In this document: piece after piece, positions 5,859 through 12,174 of the stretch | Layout: the number at the start of each line of letters is the position of its first letter | Position numbering within the stretch: position 1 is the stretch's first letter | From: a virus | IMG/VR virus record: IMGVR_UViG_3300034283_000231 | Span: 1 to 34,057 of that record | Length of the DNA stretch: 34,057 nt | Strand: one strand, 5' to 3' | Made by a program: the position numbers and the translations under genes | Notes under the pieces: model-generated | Seen by the model: only the letters and a program-made list of their open reading frames with translations | Databases searched by the model: none | What the model was told of the DNA's origin: nothing

Positions 5859-5889
5859 CAAAGGTACACAAGAAAATCGATAAAGTCAA
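5859..5889 (-). promoter_or_regulatory. Leftward Bacteroidota-type promoter for the second RNA
   Basis: On the minus strand TTG (5889-5887) and TACCTTTG (5866-5859) are separated by 20 bases, a close match to the Bacteroidota consensus. The expected start is near 5853, just before the first hairpin of the candidate RNA. Confidence 0.75.
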
Positions 5890-5939
5890 TACCCTGTAAT
5901 GCATAGTACCTCACTTATCTACGATAATGTAATAACACT

Positions 5940-5947
5940 TAACTTTG
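5940..5947 (+). promoter_or_regulatory. Possible -7 box of the rightward lysis/early operon
   Basis: TAACTTTG fits TAnnTTTG and ends 4 bases before the ATG of the amidase gene. No TTG stands at the expected distance upstream. If used, the transcript would be nearly leaderless. Confidence 0.45.
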
Positions 5948-5951
5948 CTCT

Positions 5952-6620
5952 ATGGATTTTTTGAAGCACATCTTAAAGGTTGAGTTCTCCAACGGCGAGT
6001 ACGTCCAAGAGGAGGCTACTAAGAAACAGATTTACCTACACCACACCGCCGGTAACTCAAGTGGGGTATCTACATTTAAGCAGTGGGATGCCGACTCAAG
6101 GGGTCGCATCGCAACGTGTGTATGCATCAGCGGCAAGGGTGCCAAGGAAGGTGACGGACGTATCGTGCAGGGCTTCCCATCTAAGTACTGGGCGTACCAC
6201 CTAGGAGCTAAGGCTGACATCTTCAATGGATACGGTGTCCCATATAAGGCACTTGATAAGATTTCTATCGGTATTGAGATTTGTGCTTGGGGACAGCTCG
6301 AGGAGCGTGGTGGTAAGTACTACAACTACGTCAATCGTGAGGTAGCCAAGGAGGATGTATGTACCCTTGATACCCCATACAAGAAGCACATCCATTTCCA
6401 CAGATACACCGATGAGCAGATTCGCAGTGTAGAGAACCTACTCAAATACTGGAATCAACAGTATGACATTCCAATCAACTACCGCGAGGAGGATATGTGG
6501 GATGTATCTATGAATGCGCTGAATGGTGTCGCGGGAGTATATACGCACAACTCAGTACGTAAGGATAAGATTGACATCTTCCCGCAGCCTGAGATGATTC
6601 AAATGCTTAAGGGACTGTAA
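5952..6620 (+). CDS. N-acetylmuramoyl-L-alanine amidase (Amidase_2 endolysin)
   Basis: The 222-residue protein has the zinc amidase pattern of T7-lysozyme/PGRP-type enzymes. It shows YLHHTAG (first zinc His pair region, about residues 28-34), WAYHLGAK (about 77-84), KISIGIEICAWG (about 97-108) and THNSVRKDKIDIFPQP near the C-terminus, carrying the second zinc-side His and the final acidic/Lys residues. It cleaves the amide bond between N-acetylmuramic acid and L-alanine in peptidoglycan. There is no signal peptide, so it needs a holin or similar to reach the wall. It opens the rightward operon and is followed after one base by tiny coupled genes. Assignment is firm. Confidence 0.92.
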   Translation: MDFLKHILKVEFSNGEYVQEEATKKQIYLHHTAGNSSGVSTFKQWDADSRGRIATCVCISGKGAKEGDGRIVQGFPSKYWAYHLGAKADIFNGYGVPYKALDKISIGIEICAWGQLEERGGKYYNYVNREVAKEDVCTLDTPYKKHIHFHRYTDEQIRSVENLLKYWNQQYDIPINYREEDMWDVSMNALNGVAGVYTHNSVRKDKIDIFPQPEMIQMLKGL

Positions 6621-6621
6621 A

Positions 6622-6747
6622 ATGATAGCTGTTAAGAGGCCCGTTGACCCGGTGGGTAGCCAGCCTGAGCCTAGACCCGATAACAGACCTAAACTTGTCA
6701 AGTTTGACCTAACAAGAATCTTTAAAAAGAAAAAAAAGAAGATATGA
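6622..6747 (+). CDS. Tiny basic protein, 41 aa
   Basis: The reading frame starts MIAVKRPVDPVGSQPEPRPDN and ends in a lysine run (RIFKKKKKKI). It begins one base after the amidase stop, and its TGA overlaps the next ATG (ATGA). This tight packing supports a real gene. The middle is Pro-rich and probably disordered; the tail may bind nucleic acid. Function unknown. Confidence 0.6.
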   Translation: MIAVKRPVDPVGSQPEPRPDNRPKLVKFDLTRIFKKKKKKI

Positions 6748-7022
6748 AACCTAGAAAATACAACGAGGGGGGTAGCCTAAAGGCCGTACCCGAGAAGAGT
6801 AAGGGCCTATCCAAGCTACCCGAGGGGGTCCGCAACAAGATGGGGTATATGAAGGACGGCGGTAAGATGTCAGAAGATGGTGAAGGCTACGGTCAGGAGA
6901 TTGAGGTCAAGCACCCCGACCTTATGTCAGCAGTAAGTCAGATGCAGGCGGCCGTTAAGGCCTCCGGTATACCACCGATGCACTATAAGATTAAGGCCTG
7001 CTATGAAAGCGAGGAAGAGTAA
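6744..7022 (+). CDS. Small protein with MKxRKYxxGG start, 92 aa
   Basis: The N-terminus MKPRKYNEGG resembles the start of the 96-residue protein at 28226 (MKARKYEMGG), a motif I recall from small Bacteroidota-phage proteins. The Gly/Lys-rich first 50 residues look disordered. The C-terminal part (KHPDLMSAVSQMQAAVKASG) is probably helical. It is coupled to the preceding gene by an ATGA overlap and overlaps the next by 20 bases. Function unknown; a minor virion or internal head protein is possible. Confidence 0.68.
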   Translation: MKPRKYNEGGSLKAVPEKSKGLSKLPEGVRNKMGYMKDGGKMSEDGEGYGQEIEVKHPDLMSAVSQMQAAVKASGIPPMHYKIKACYESEEE

Positions 7023-7236
7023 GAGCGCGGAATACTACGCCGCCAACCCCGAGGCTAACTCAAAGAAGAAGGCATACGATACTAAGTATCACTCCACAGA
7101 GGAGCGTAGGAAGTATCGTGCATTCCTCAACAAAAAGAACCGTGAAGCCGGGACATACGGGAACGGTGATGGTAAGGACTATGACCACGACGAGGCTCGT
7201 ATGATTATCGCCCGTCGCAATAGAAGCAAAAAATGA
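7003..7236 (+). CDS. Small basic phage protein, 77 aa
   Basis: The sequence SKSAEYYAANPEANSKKKAYDTKYH followed by KYRAFLNKKNREAGTYGNGDGKDYDH matches a pattern found in small basic proteins of many phages and large DNA viruses (Lys/Arg helix, then GTYGNGDGKD). It is highly basic and likely binds nucleic acid or sits in the virion. No function is established that I know of. It overlaps both neighbours by a few bases, as is usual in this run. Confidence 0.7.
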   Translation: MKARKSKSAEYYAANPEANSKKKAYDTKYHSTEERRKYRAFLNKKNREAGTYGNGDGKDYDHDEARMIIARRNRSKK

Positions 7237-7442
7237 GAAACGAAGCATTCAACGATTGGTTGTTCCACTATAACCCATACCTCGAGACCTGGAACGCATT
7301 CACACGCGAATACTCCAACGATTACTTTAACGGTGTTGAAATCCCACAGGGAAAGTACCTACAGTCCGCAGATATGAAGATAATCTTGCATTACATCAAC
7401 TGGAGCCTATCGGGCGGCATAACCGAGGAGTCAAATGGCTAA
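7233..7442 (+). CDS. Hypothetical protein, 69 aa
   Basis: The protein is rich in Trp, Tyr and Asn (NDWLFHYNPYLETWNAFTREYSNDYFNG) with a C-terminal helix. It is acidic, unlike its basic neighbours. Its ATG overlaps the previous stop, and the next small gene starts within its last codons. I do not recognise it. Confidence 0.68.
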   Translation: MRNEAFNDWLFHYNPYLETWNAFTREYSNDYFNGVEIPQGKYLQSADMKIILHYINWSLSGGITEESNG

Positions 7443-7557
7443 GTCATCGAAGAAACGCCTGAATAACGGGCGCGGAGTAAAGAAAGTGAGCGCAGACAGA
7501 GCAACTGTTGGTGTTCGTAACTTTGAGATTATCAATCGTTTAAGTAGTGGAAGCTAA
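7435..7557 (+). CDS. Tiny basic protein, 40 aa
   Basis: The frame from ATG 7435 (MAKSSKKRLNNGRGVKK) overlaps the preceding gene by 8 bases and the following one by 11. Without it, about 100 bases of this otherwise gap-free operon would be empty, which argues that it is real. It is basic at the N-terminus and likely disordered. Function unknown. Confidence 0.5.
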   Translation: MAKSSKKRLNNGRGVKKVSADRATVGVRNFEIINRLSSGS

Positions 7558-7933
7558 GAAGAAGGACCCAGCTAAGTGGAAGCGCATCGTCGCCAGCGTG
7601 AAGGCAGGCTCTAAGGGCGGTAACCCGGGACAGTGGTCTGCCCGGAAGGCTCAGCTTGCGGTACTTCGCTATAAGAAGTCGGGAGGCAGCTACTCAGGAC
7701 CTAAAACAGAGACCGGTCTATCTAAATGGACCAAGCAAGACTGGACCACATCGGACGGTAAGCCCAGCGGAGGCAAGAAGAGGTACCTACCAAAGGCCGC
7801 GTGGGCGGCGCTAAGCAAGGCGGAGAAGGCATCCACCAATAGAGCCAAGGCTGAAGGCAACAAGGCGGGCAAACAGTTTGTCTCTCAACCCAAAAACATC
7901 GCCGCTAAGGTGGCTAAATTCCGAAAGCTATGA
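7547..7933 (+). CDS. DUF5872-like basic protein, 128 aa, GTG start
   Basis: Family marks are PGQWSARKAQLAVLRYKKSGG (residues about 27-47), LSKWTKQDWTTSDGKPSGG, RYLPKAAWAALSKAEK, and GKQFVSQPKNIAAKVAKFR at the end. I recall this arrangement as DUF5872, a basic protein shared by phages and nucleocytoplasmic large DNA viruses, of unknown function but suspected to be virion-associated. The only start that keeps the conserved N-terminus is GTG at 7547, inside the tail of the preceding frame. The stop overlaps the next ATG. Confidence 0.78.
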   Translation: MEAKKKDPAKWKRIVASVKAGSKGGNPGQWSARKAQLAVLRYKKSGGSYSGPKTETGLSKWTKQDWTTSDGKPSGGKKRYLPKAAWAALSKAEKASTNRAKAEGNKAGKQFVSQPKNIAAKVAKFRKL

Positions 7934-8106
7934 GAGCTAAGCGCACAGACCTAAAGAGACCCAACGAAGTTATGGTTAAGGCCCCCAAGGGCTACCACTG
8001 GATGGATAAGGGTGGAAGGTACTTCCTGATGGAGCACACCGGGGAGTTCGTCCCGCACACCAACGCGGCTATGGAGATGCCGTTTAAAGTTATTCGGGGC
8101 CATTAA
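7930..8106 (+). CDS. Small protein, 58 aa
   Basis: The frame starts MRAKRTDLKRPNEVMVKAPK and continues GYHWMDKGGRYFLMEHTGEF, a compact Gly/aromatic segment seen in small phage proteins next to DUF5872-type genes. The ATG overlaps the upstream stop (ATGA). Its 3' end overlaps the convergent regulator gene by 17 bases. Function unknown. Confidence 0.62.
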   Translation: MRAKRTDLKRPNEVMVKAPKGYHWMDKGGRYFLMEHTGEFVPHTNAAMEMPFKVIRGH

Positions 8107-8530
8107 TAGCCTCACGGCCCTCCAGCTTCCTGTATATCTTCTGCACCAACAGCCTGCCCTTCTGTGATAGGCAGTATCTGACGGCGTATCCCTCATTCTT
8201 GGCGATACCGAATAGCTGACGTACTCCCGAGTCGATGCTTCCCCTGCTGGCATATATCTCCACCAAACCGCTATTCTGGAGCGGCTTATTATAGAGAAGA
8301 CGTATCTTATTGTCGGATATGGGGGCGAAGTGAGCCCTGCAATACATCAGAGTGAAGAACTCCAGGTCGTAGATAAACATCAGAAAGTCAAACTGCCCGG
8401 GTGTCAGCCCGTAGGCCCCGCATACGTCCACCTTCACGTGCCGCAGGTACTTCAGATAGTTGCGTGATATCATCCTGGCCGGCAGTATTGCATACTCGCG
8501 CATCCTCCTTGAGTTGGCACCTTTTCTCAT
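8090..8530 (-). CDS. MarR-like winged-helix protein
   Basis: The 146-residue reading from ATG 8530 contains YGLTPGQFDFLMFIYDLEFFT (about residues 40-60) and, near the C-terminus, RYCLSQKGRLLVQKIYRKLEG. That is a MarR-type layout: LTxxQFxxL helix, recognition region, then a beta wing before a long helix. It is the only leftward gene in this part of the right arm, read against the operons on both sides. A longer start at 8581 would run through the inverted repeat at 8542-8571 and is less likely. It probably regulates the divergent operon starting at 8593 or itself. The winged-helix call is from pattern only. Confidence 0.65.
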   Translation of the reverse strand: MRKGANSRRMREYAILPARMISRNYLKYLRHVKVDVCGAYGLTPGQFDFLMFIYDLEFFTLMYCRAHFAPISDNKIRLLYNKPLQNSGLVEIYASRGSIDSGVRQLFGIAKNEGYAVRYCLSQKGRLLVQKIYRKLEGREAINGPE

Positions 8531-8541
8531 ATTGTATTTGT

Positions 8542-8571
8542 TTTGTATTTTCGTATAAGATTTAATACAAA
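8542..8571. promoter_or_regulatory. Inverted-repeat operator candidate
   Basis: TTTGTATT (8542-8549) and AATACAAA (8564-8571) form a perfect 8-bp inverted repeat with a 14-base spacer, centres 22 bases apart or about two helical turns. It lies between the divergent starts at 8530 (leftward) and 8593 (rightward), where a dimeric winged-helix repressor would bind. Confidence 0.55.
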
Positions 8572-8592
8572 TTTCATACATTATTCATTACG

Positions 8593-8904
8593 ATGAGCAT
8601 CCCCCAAGATATTAAGGAAGAGCTGTACGAAGAATTCACTGAACTCGTGGCTAAGATGAATGGACTCATCGTTAAGTACGACCTCAGTGACTGCGGTTTT
8701 GTAATCGCTGCACTCGGTACTGTGACCTTCAATGATGACGATGATGAGCCTGAAATGGACATCGCGTTCTCAGTAAATGTTGAGAATGAGGAAGAACTTG
8801 ACGAGGTCCTAGGATTTATCGTAGAGGGATACCAGCATCAGCAGCGTAACGATACCAGCAGTATAGATTACTGGCTCCGTAAGGGTAGTGGTGGTATAAA
8901 CTAA
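8593..8904 (+). CDS. Hypothetical acidic protein, 103 aa
   Basis: The protein starts MSIPQDIKEELYEEFTELVAK and is strongly acidic, with DDDDEPEMD in the middle and EEELDEVLGFIVEGYQ later. It reads like an alternating alpha/beta fold. It is the first gene after the divergent control region and precedes the chaperonin and terminase genes. I do not recognise it; a DNA-mimic role is conceivable from charge alone but is speculation. Confidence 0.7.
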   Translation: MSIPQDIKEELYEEFTELVAKMNGLIVKYDLSDCGFVIAALGTVTFNDDDDEPEMDIAFSVNVENEEELDEVLGFIVEGYQHQQRNDTSSIDYWLRKGSGGIN

Positions 8905-8911
8905 AGACATT

Positions 8912-9142
8912 ATGATTAGAAAAATTATCGTAGGGGTGAACCCCAAGGATGCCTTGGCGTATGTCGTGGGCAACCACGCCGGAAACGACGGCACCATCGT
9001 AGCCATCGAAGTCGATGAGCGCACCTTCTCCAAATACGGGAGGAAGGATTATGTTATATACATCCAGAACGGAGACGGTACTATGCCGTGGAAGGAGATT
9101 ATCGGTATGCCGGTGGTCGTGGAGAATGACTGCAAGTTCTGA
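8912..9142 (+). CDS. Hypothetical protein, 76 aa
   Basis: This short alpha/beta protein starts MIRKIIVGVNPKDALAYVVG and ends PWKEIIGMPVVVENDCKF. No motif beyond alternating strands is seen. It starts 7 bases after the previous stop and its TGA overlaps the ATG of the GroES-like gene, so it belongs to the same operon. Confidence 0.7.
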   Translation: MIRKIIVGVNPKDALAYVVGNHAGNDGTIVAIEVDERTFSKYGRKDYVIYIQNGDGTMPWKEIIGMPVVVENDCKF

Positions 9143-9717
9143 TGAAGGTCCTGCACGAGTTCATCGTAAGGATGCCCAAGAAGTTTAAGGACACCATCAA
9201 GTTCGGTGAGGTGGAGCTATTCCTTGACGCGAGATTCAACGAGTTCGCCAACAGAATCAGTGAGGCGGAGATTGTCGCCACCCCCGTTAAGTTCCCCACG
9301 GGAGCCAAGGAGGGTGATATGCTATACTTCCACCATCACGTGGTGCTGGACAAGCGTGCCGAGATTGACAAGGACTTATACCGCGTGAAGTACGACCCCG
9401 AGGGTGGATACGGCTCGCAGGCATACGCATACAAGGACAGCGAAGACAACATATCGGTGCTTCCGGGATGGGTGTTCCTGATAGCGGACGAGGGTAAGGA
9501 ACCCACGTCAGAGACTGGAATCATCATATCCACACAGAAGGAGATAAAGAGGGAGGGCGTAGTACGCTTCGACACACCCGAACTGCTTGAGATGGGGGTA
9601 AAGGCCGGCGATATGGTGGGCTTCAGCAAAGAATCCGACTATACGATGGAGGTAAACGGTGAAAAGCTCTGGAGAATGACACCTAACGACCTGCTGTATG
9701 TCAAGGAAGCAGTCTGA
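9142..9717 (+). CDS. GroES-like co-chaperonin, probably two tandem domains
   Basis: Residues about 104-191 read like GroES: PGWVFLIADEGKE, a mobile-loop candidate TSETGIIIS (123-130, with the hydrophobic GIII that docks on GroEL), REGVVRFD, GVKAGDMVGFSKES and a C-terminal strand LYVKEA. Residues about 20-108 repeat the plan weakly (GEVELFLDAR, EAEIVATPVKFPTGAKEGDMLYFHH, NISVLPG). Tandem GroES domains are known in plant chloroplast Cpn20. T4 gp31 is the classic phage co-chaperonin, needed to fold the capsid protein in host GroEL. Here the gene sits directly before the terminase and portal genes, which fits a head-assembly role. The C-terminal domain is well supported; the N-terminal one is inference. 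Confidence 0.75.
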   Translation: MKVLHEFIVRMPKKFKDTIKFGEVELFLDARFNEFANRISEAEIVATPVKFPTGAKEGDMLYFHHHVVLDKRAEIDKDLYRVKYDPEGGYGSQAYAYKDSEDNISVLPGWVFLIADEGKEPTSETGIIISTQKEIKREGVVRFDTPELLEMGVKAGDMVGFSKESDYTMEVNGEKLWRMTPNDLLYVKEAV

Positions 9718-9994
9718 TTTTACGACCATAGACGCAGCCACACGGCTGATGCACTCTATGGAGGTGGCAATCAATAATATGATTGAAGAAATCAAGAAGC
9801 CCGTGGACCCAGAGATAAACGGTTCCGCTCGTAAGGCGGAGCTTCAGTCCATAAAGCAGACGGCCGTGGATGCGCGTGAGCTATTGCAAGAAAGGCAACG
9901 ACTGGAGGATATGATACGAACTCTATCCGATAGCGGGAGCATCGAGGAACACGTGGACTTCGCCGGGGGCTTCGCTGAGAAATACAGGAAGTAA
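9698..9994 (+). CDS. Helical protein before the terminase, possible small terminase
   Basis: The 98-residue protein is mostly helical with a coiled-coil look (ELQSIKQTAVDARELLQERQRLEDMIRTL). It overlaps the GroES-like gene by 20 bases, and its TAA overlaps the terminase ATG (TAATG). Position directly before the large terminase and size suit a small terminase subunit, but no helix-turn-helix is evident, so the role is a guess from context. Confidence 0.65.
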   Translation: MSRKQSDFTTIDAATRLMHSMEVAINNMIEEIKKPVDPEINGSARKAELQSIKQTAVDARELLQERQRLEDMIRTLSDSGSIEEHVDFAGGFAEKYRK

Positions 9995-12120
9995 TGACCG
10001 CGCTAAAGAATATAGAGGGATATAAGGACCCTGTGGTCAATATATGTCCCGACTATAGCGAGGGCGAGATAATAGAGATATCTGATATATTCATACAGCT
10101 CCCCAAGGCTCCCCCGGTAAAAGATATCCTATTCCACGGACTCCCTCGTGAGGAGCAGTTCTGGCGTAGGCTCCCCATACCGCAGGACCTGGCGCGTATA
10201 CGCTCTATGGACGAATGGCAGGAGCAGCCCAAGGAGTTCAGGGTGAAGCACGCCGAATACATCGACCAGGAGTTCAACAGACGCCGCGATGGGGTGTGGT
10301 TCTATAACAACGGGGTTCCTACCTATATAACCGGACATCACTATATGCTCCTACAGTGGAGCCAGATGGATATCGGCTATGCGAGCTTCCTTGACTTTCA
10401 GCGTAAGATATACATCCACTTCGAGGCCTGTAAGCAGGACCCACGATGCGTGGGGCAGATATACACGAAATGCCGACGCTCCGGATACACTAACATCTGC
10501 GGGGCGGCACTGGCGGACGAGGGCACTCAGGTGTCAAACAAGGTACTGGGCATTATGTCAAAGACCGGTAAGGACGCGCAGGAGAATATCTTTATGAAGA
10601 AGCTGCTCCCTATGTTCCGCTCATACCCGTTCTTCTTTAAGCCGATACAGGATGGTACCACCAACCCGCGTATGGAGCTTGCGTTCCGAGAGCCAGCGAA
10701 GAGGATTACCAAGACCAATAAGGTCAGCTCACAGACCGAGGCGCTAGATACTATTATTAACTGGAAGAACTCCGTCGCCAACGCCTATGACGGTGAGAAG
10801 CTACACTACCTATACCTCGATGAGGCCGGTAAGTGGGAGAACCCGTTGGATATAAACGAGGTATGGAGGGTACACCGCACGTGTCTTCTGGTAGGTAAGA
10901 AAATCGTAGGCAAGGCTATGGTGGGCTCCACGGTAAACCCACTAGATAAGGGGGGCGCCAACTACAGGAAGCTATACTATGACTCCGACCCCACGCGCCG
11001 CAATGAGAACGGAAGGACAAAGAGCGGGCTATATAAACTGTTCATCCCATCATACGAGGCGCTTGAGGGTTTCTTCGATATCTACGGTATGCCCATCATA
11101 GAGGACCCCAAGGAGCCAGAACTTACTATGGACGGCGACGTCACATCAATCGGGGCTAAGACGTTCCTATCGAACGAGCGCAAGGCTCTGATGCACGACC
11201 CCTATGAGCTCAATGAGGTGATACGTCAGTTCCCGTGGAGCGAGGAGGAAGCGTTCCGCGACTCCACCAAGTCATCACACTTCAACGTGGGGAGGATATA
11301 CGAGCAGTTGCAGCATAACAGGGAGATGTACCCATCCCCAGTCATCAAGGGTAACTTCGTGTGGGAGGACGGCAAGCCAGATACTAAGGTGCTATGGAAC
11401 CCCGACGAGAACGGAAGGTGGACCGTGGCTTGGATTCCGCCCGATGAGGTGAGAAACAACCAGCGTAAGGAGCAGGGGAAGATATACCCCGGTAACGACC
11501 ACATAGGCACCGGAGGAGTTGACTCCTATGACATCGATAATACGATGGACGGCAGAGGGTCCAAGGGCGCCTGCCATATATACAACAAGTTCAATATGAG
11601 CTTCCCATCGAATATGTTCGTGGCCGAATATGCTAACCGACCACCGCTCGCGCGTATATTCTACGAGGATATACTTATGGCGGCGGTATTCTACGGTTAT
11701 TCGCTACTTATTGAGAATAACAAATACGGGATAGTAAGATACTTCGAGTCTAGGGGTTACGATGGATATATTATGGATAGACCCGAACACCTGAAGGCTC
11801 CGGGCTCACACTCCAACGTAAAGACCAAGGGTATACCATCCAACTCACAGGACGTGATACAGTCCCACGCACAAGCTATTGAGGCGTATATTCACGAACA
11901 CGTGGGTATGGACTCAGAGAGCGGTGATTATGGGAGGATGTACCTCGACAGAACACTCGAGGACTGGATAGGATACCGCATCGACGATAGGACTAAGTTT
12001 GACTTAACCATCAGTTCAGGTCTCGCATTGCTTGCCGCACAGAAGGTAAAACAGGAGCGGAAGACGTCCGATATGTCGAGCAAAGTATTCCTCAGAAGAT
12101 TCAAGGATGTAAGTCGTTAG
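9994..12120 (+). CDS. terL: Terminase large subunit
   Basis: The 708-residue protein has an N-terminal packaging ATPase and a C-terminal RNase H-like nuclease. The Walker A position reads KCRRSGYTNICG (about residues 158-169); the usual GKS/T lysine is replaced by Tyr, with Arg-Arg just before it. Walker B is LYLDEAGKW (about 271-279). Nuclease acidic residues are suggested by GVDSYDID (about 505), LIENNKYG (about 570) and DDRTKFDL (about 663). TerL cuts and pumps DNA into the prohead through the portal. It is encoded just before the portal gene. Assignment is firm; the Walker A change is unusual but such deviant P-loops occur in terminases. Confidence 0.9.
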   Translation: MTALKNIEGYKDPVVNICPDYSEGEIIEISDIFIQLPKAPPVKDILFHGLPREEQFWRRLPIPQDLARIRSMDEWQEQPKEFRVKHAEYIDQEFNRRRDGVWFYNNGVPTYITGHHYMLLQWSQMDIGYASFLDFQRKIYIHFEACKQDPRCVGQIYTKCRRSGYTNICGAALADEGTQVSNKVLGIMSKTGKDAQENIFMKKLLPMFRSYPFFFKPIQDGTTNPRMELAFREPAKRITKTNKVSSQTEALDTIINWKNSVANAYDGEKLHYLYLDEAGKWENPLDINEVWRVHRTCLLVGKKIVGKAMVGSTVNPLDKGGANYRKLYYDSDPTRRNENGRTKSGLYKLFIPSYEALEGFFDIYGMPIIEDPKEPELTMDGDVTSIGAKTFLSNERKALMHDPYELNEVIRQFPWSEEEAFRDSTKSSHFNVGRIYEQLQHNREMYPSPVIKGNFVWEDGKPDTKVLWNPDENGRWTVAWIPPDEVRNNQRKEQGKIYPGNDHIGTGGVDSYDIDNTMDGRGSKGACHIYNKFNMSFPSNMFVAEYANRPPLARIFYEDILMAAVFYGYSLLIENNKYGIVRYFESRGYDGYIMDRPEHLKAPGSHSNVKTKGIPSNSQDVIQSHAQAIEAYIHEHVGMDSESGDYGRMYLDRTLEDWIGYRIDDRTKFDLTISSGLALLAAQKVKQERKTSDMSSKVFLRRFKDVSR

Positions 12121-12139
12121 GCGACAACATATTATTGGG

Positions 12140-12156
12140 TATATTTGCATATAAAC
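12140..12156 (+). promoter_or_regulatory. Promoter box before the portal gene
   Basis: TATATTTGCATATAAAC contains the TAnnTTTG box and is identical over 17 bases to the sequence at 32496-32512. The portal ATG follows at 12175, giving a leader of roughly 20 bases. No clear TTG stands at -33. Confidence 0.7.
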
Positions 12157-12174
12157 TGGGGACAAACAATAGGT

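Noticed and set aside
12145-12174. TTG start for the portal protein
   Set aside because: It lies within the TATATTTG promoter box; ATG 12175 follows a normal leader.
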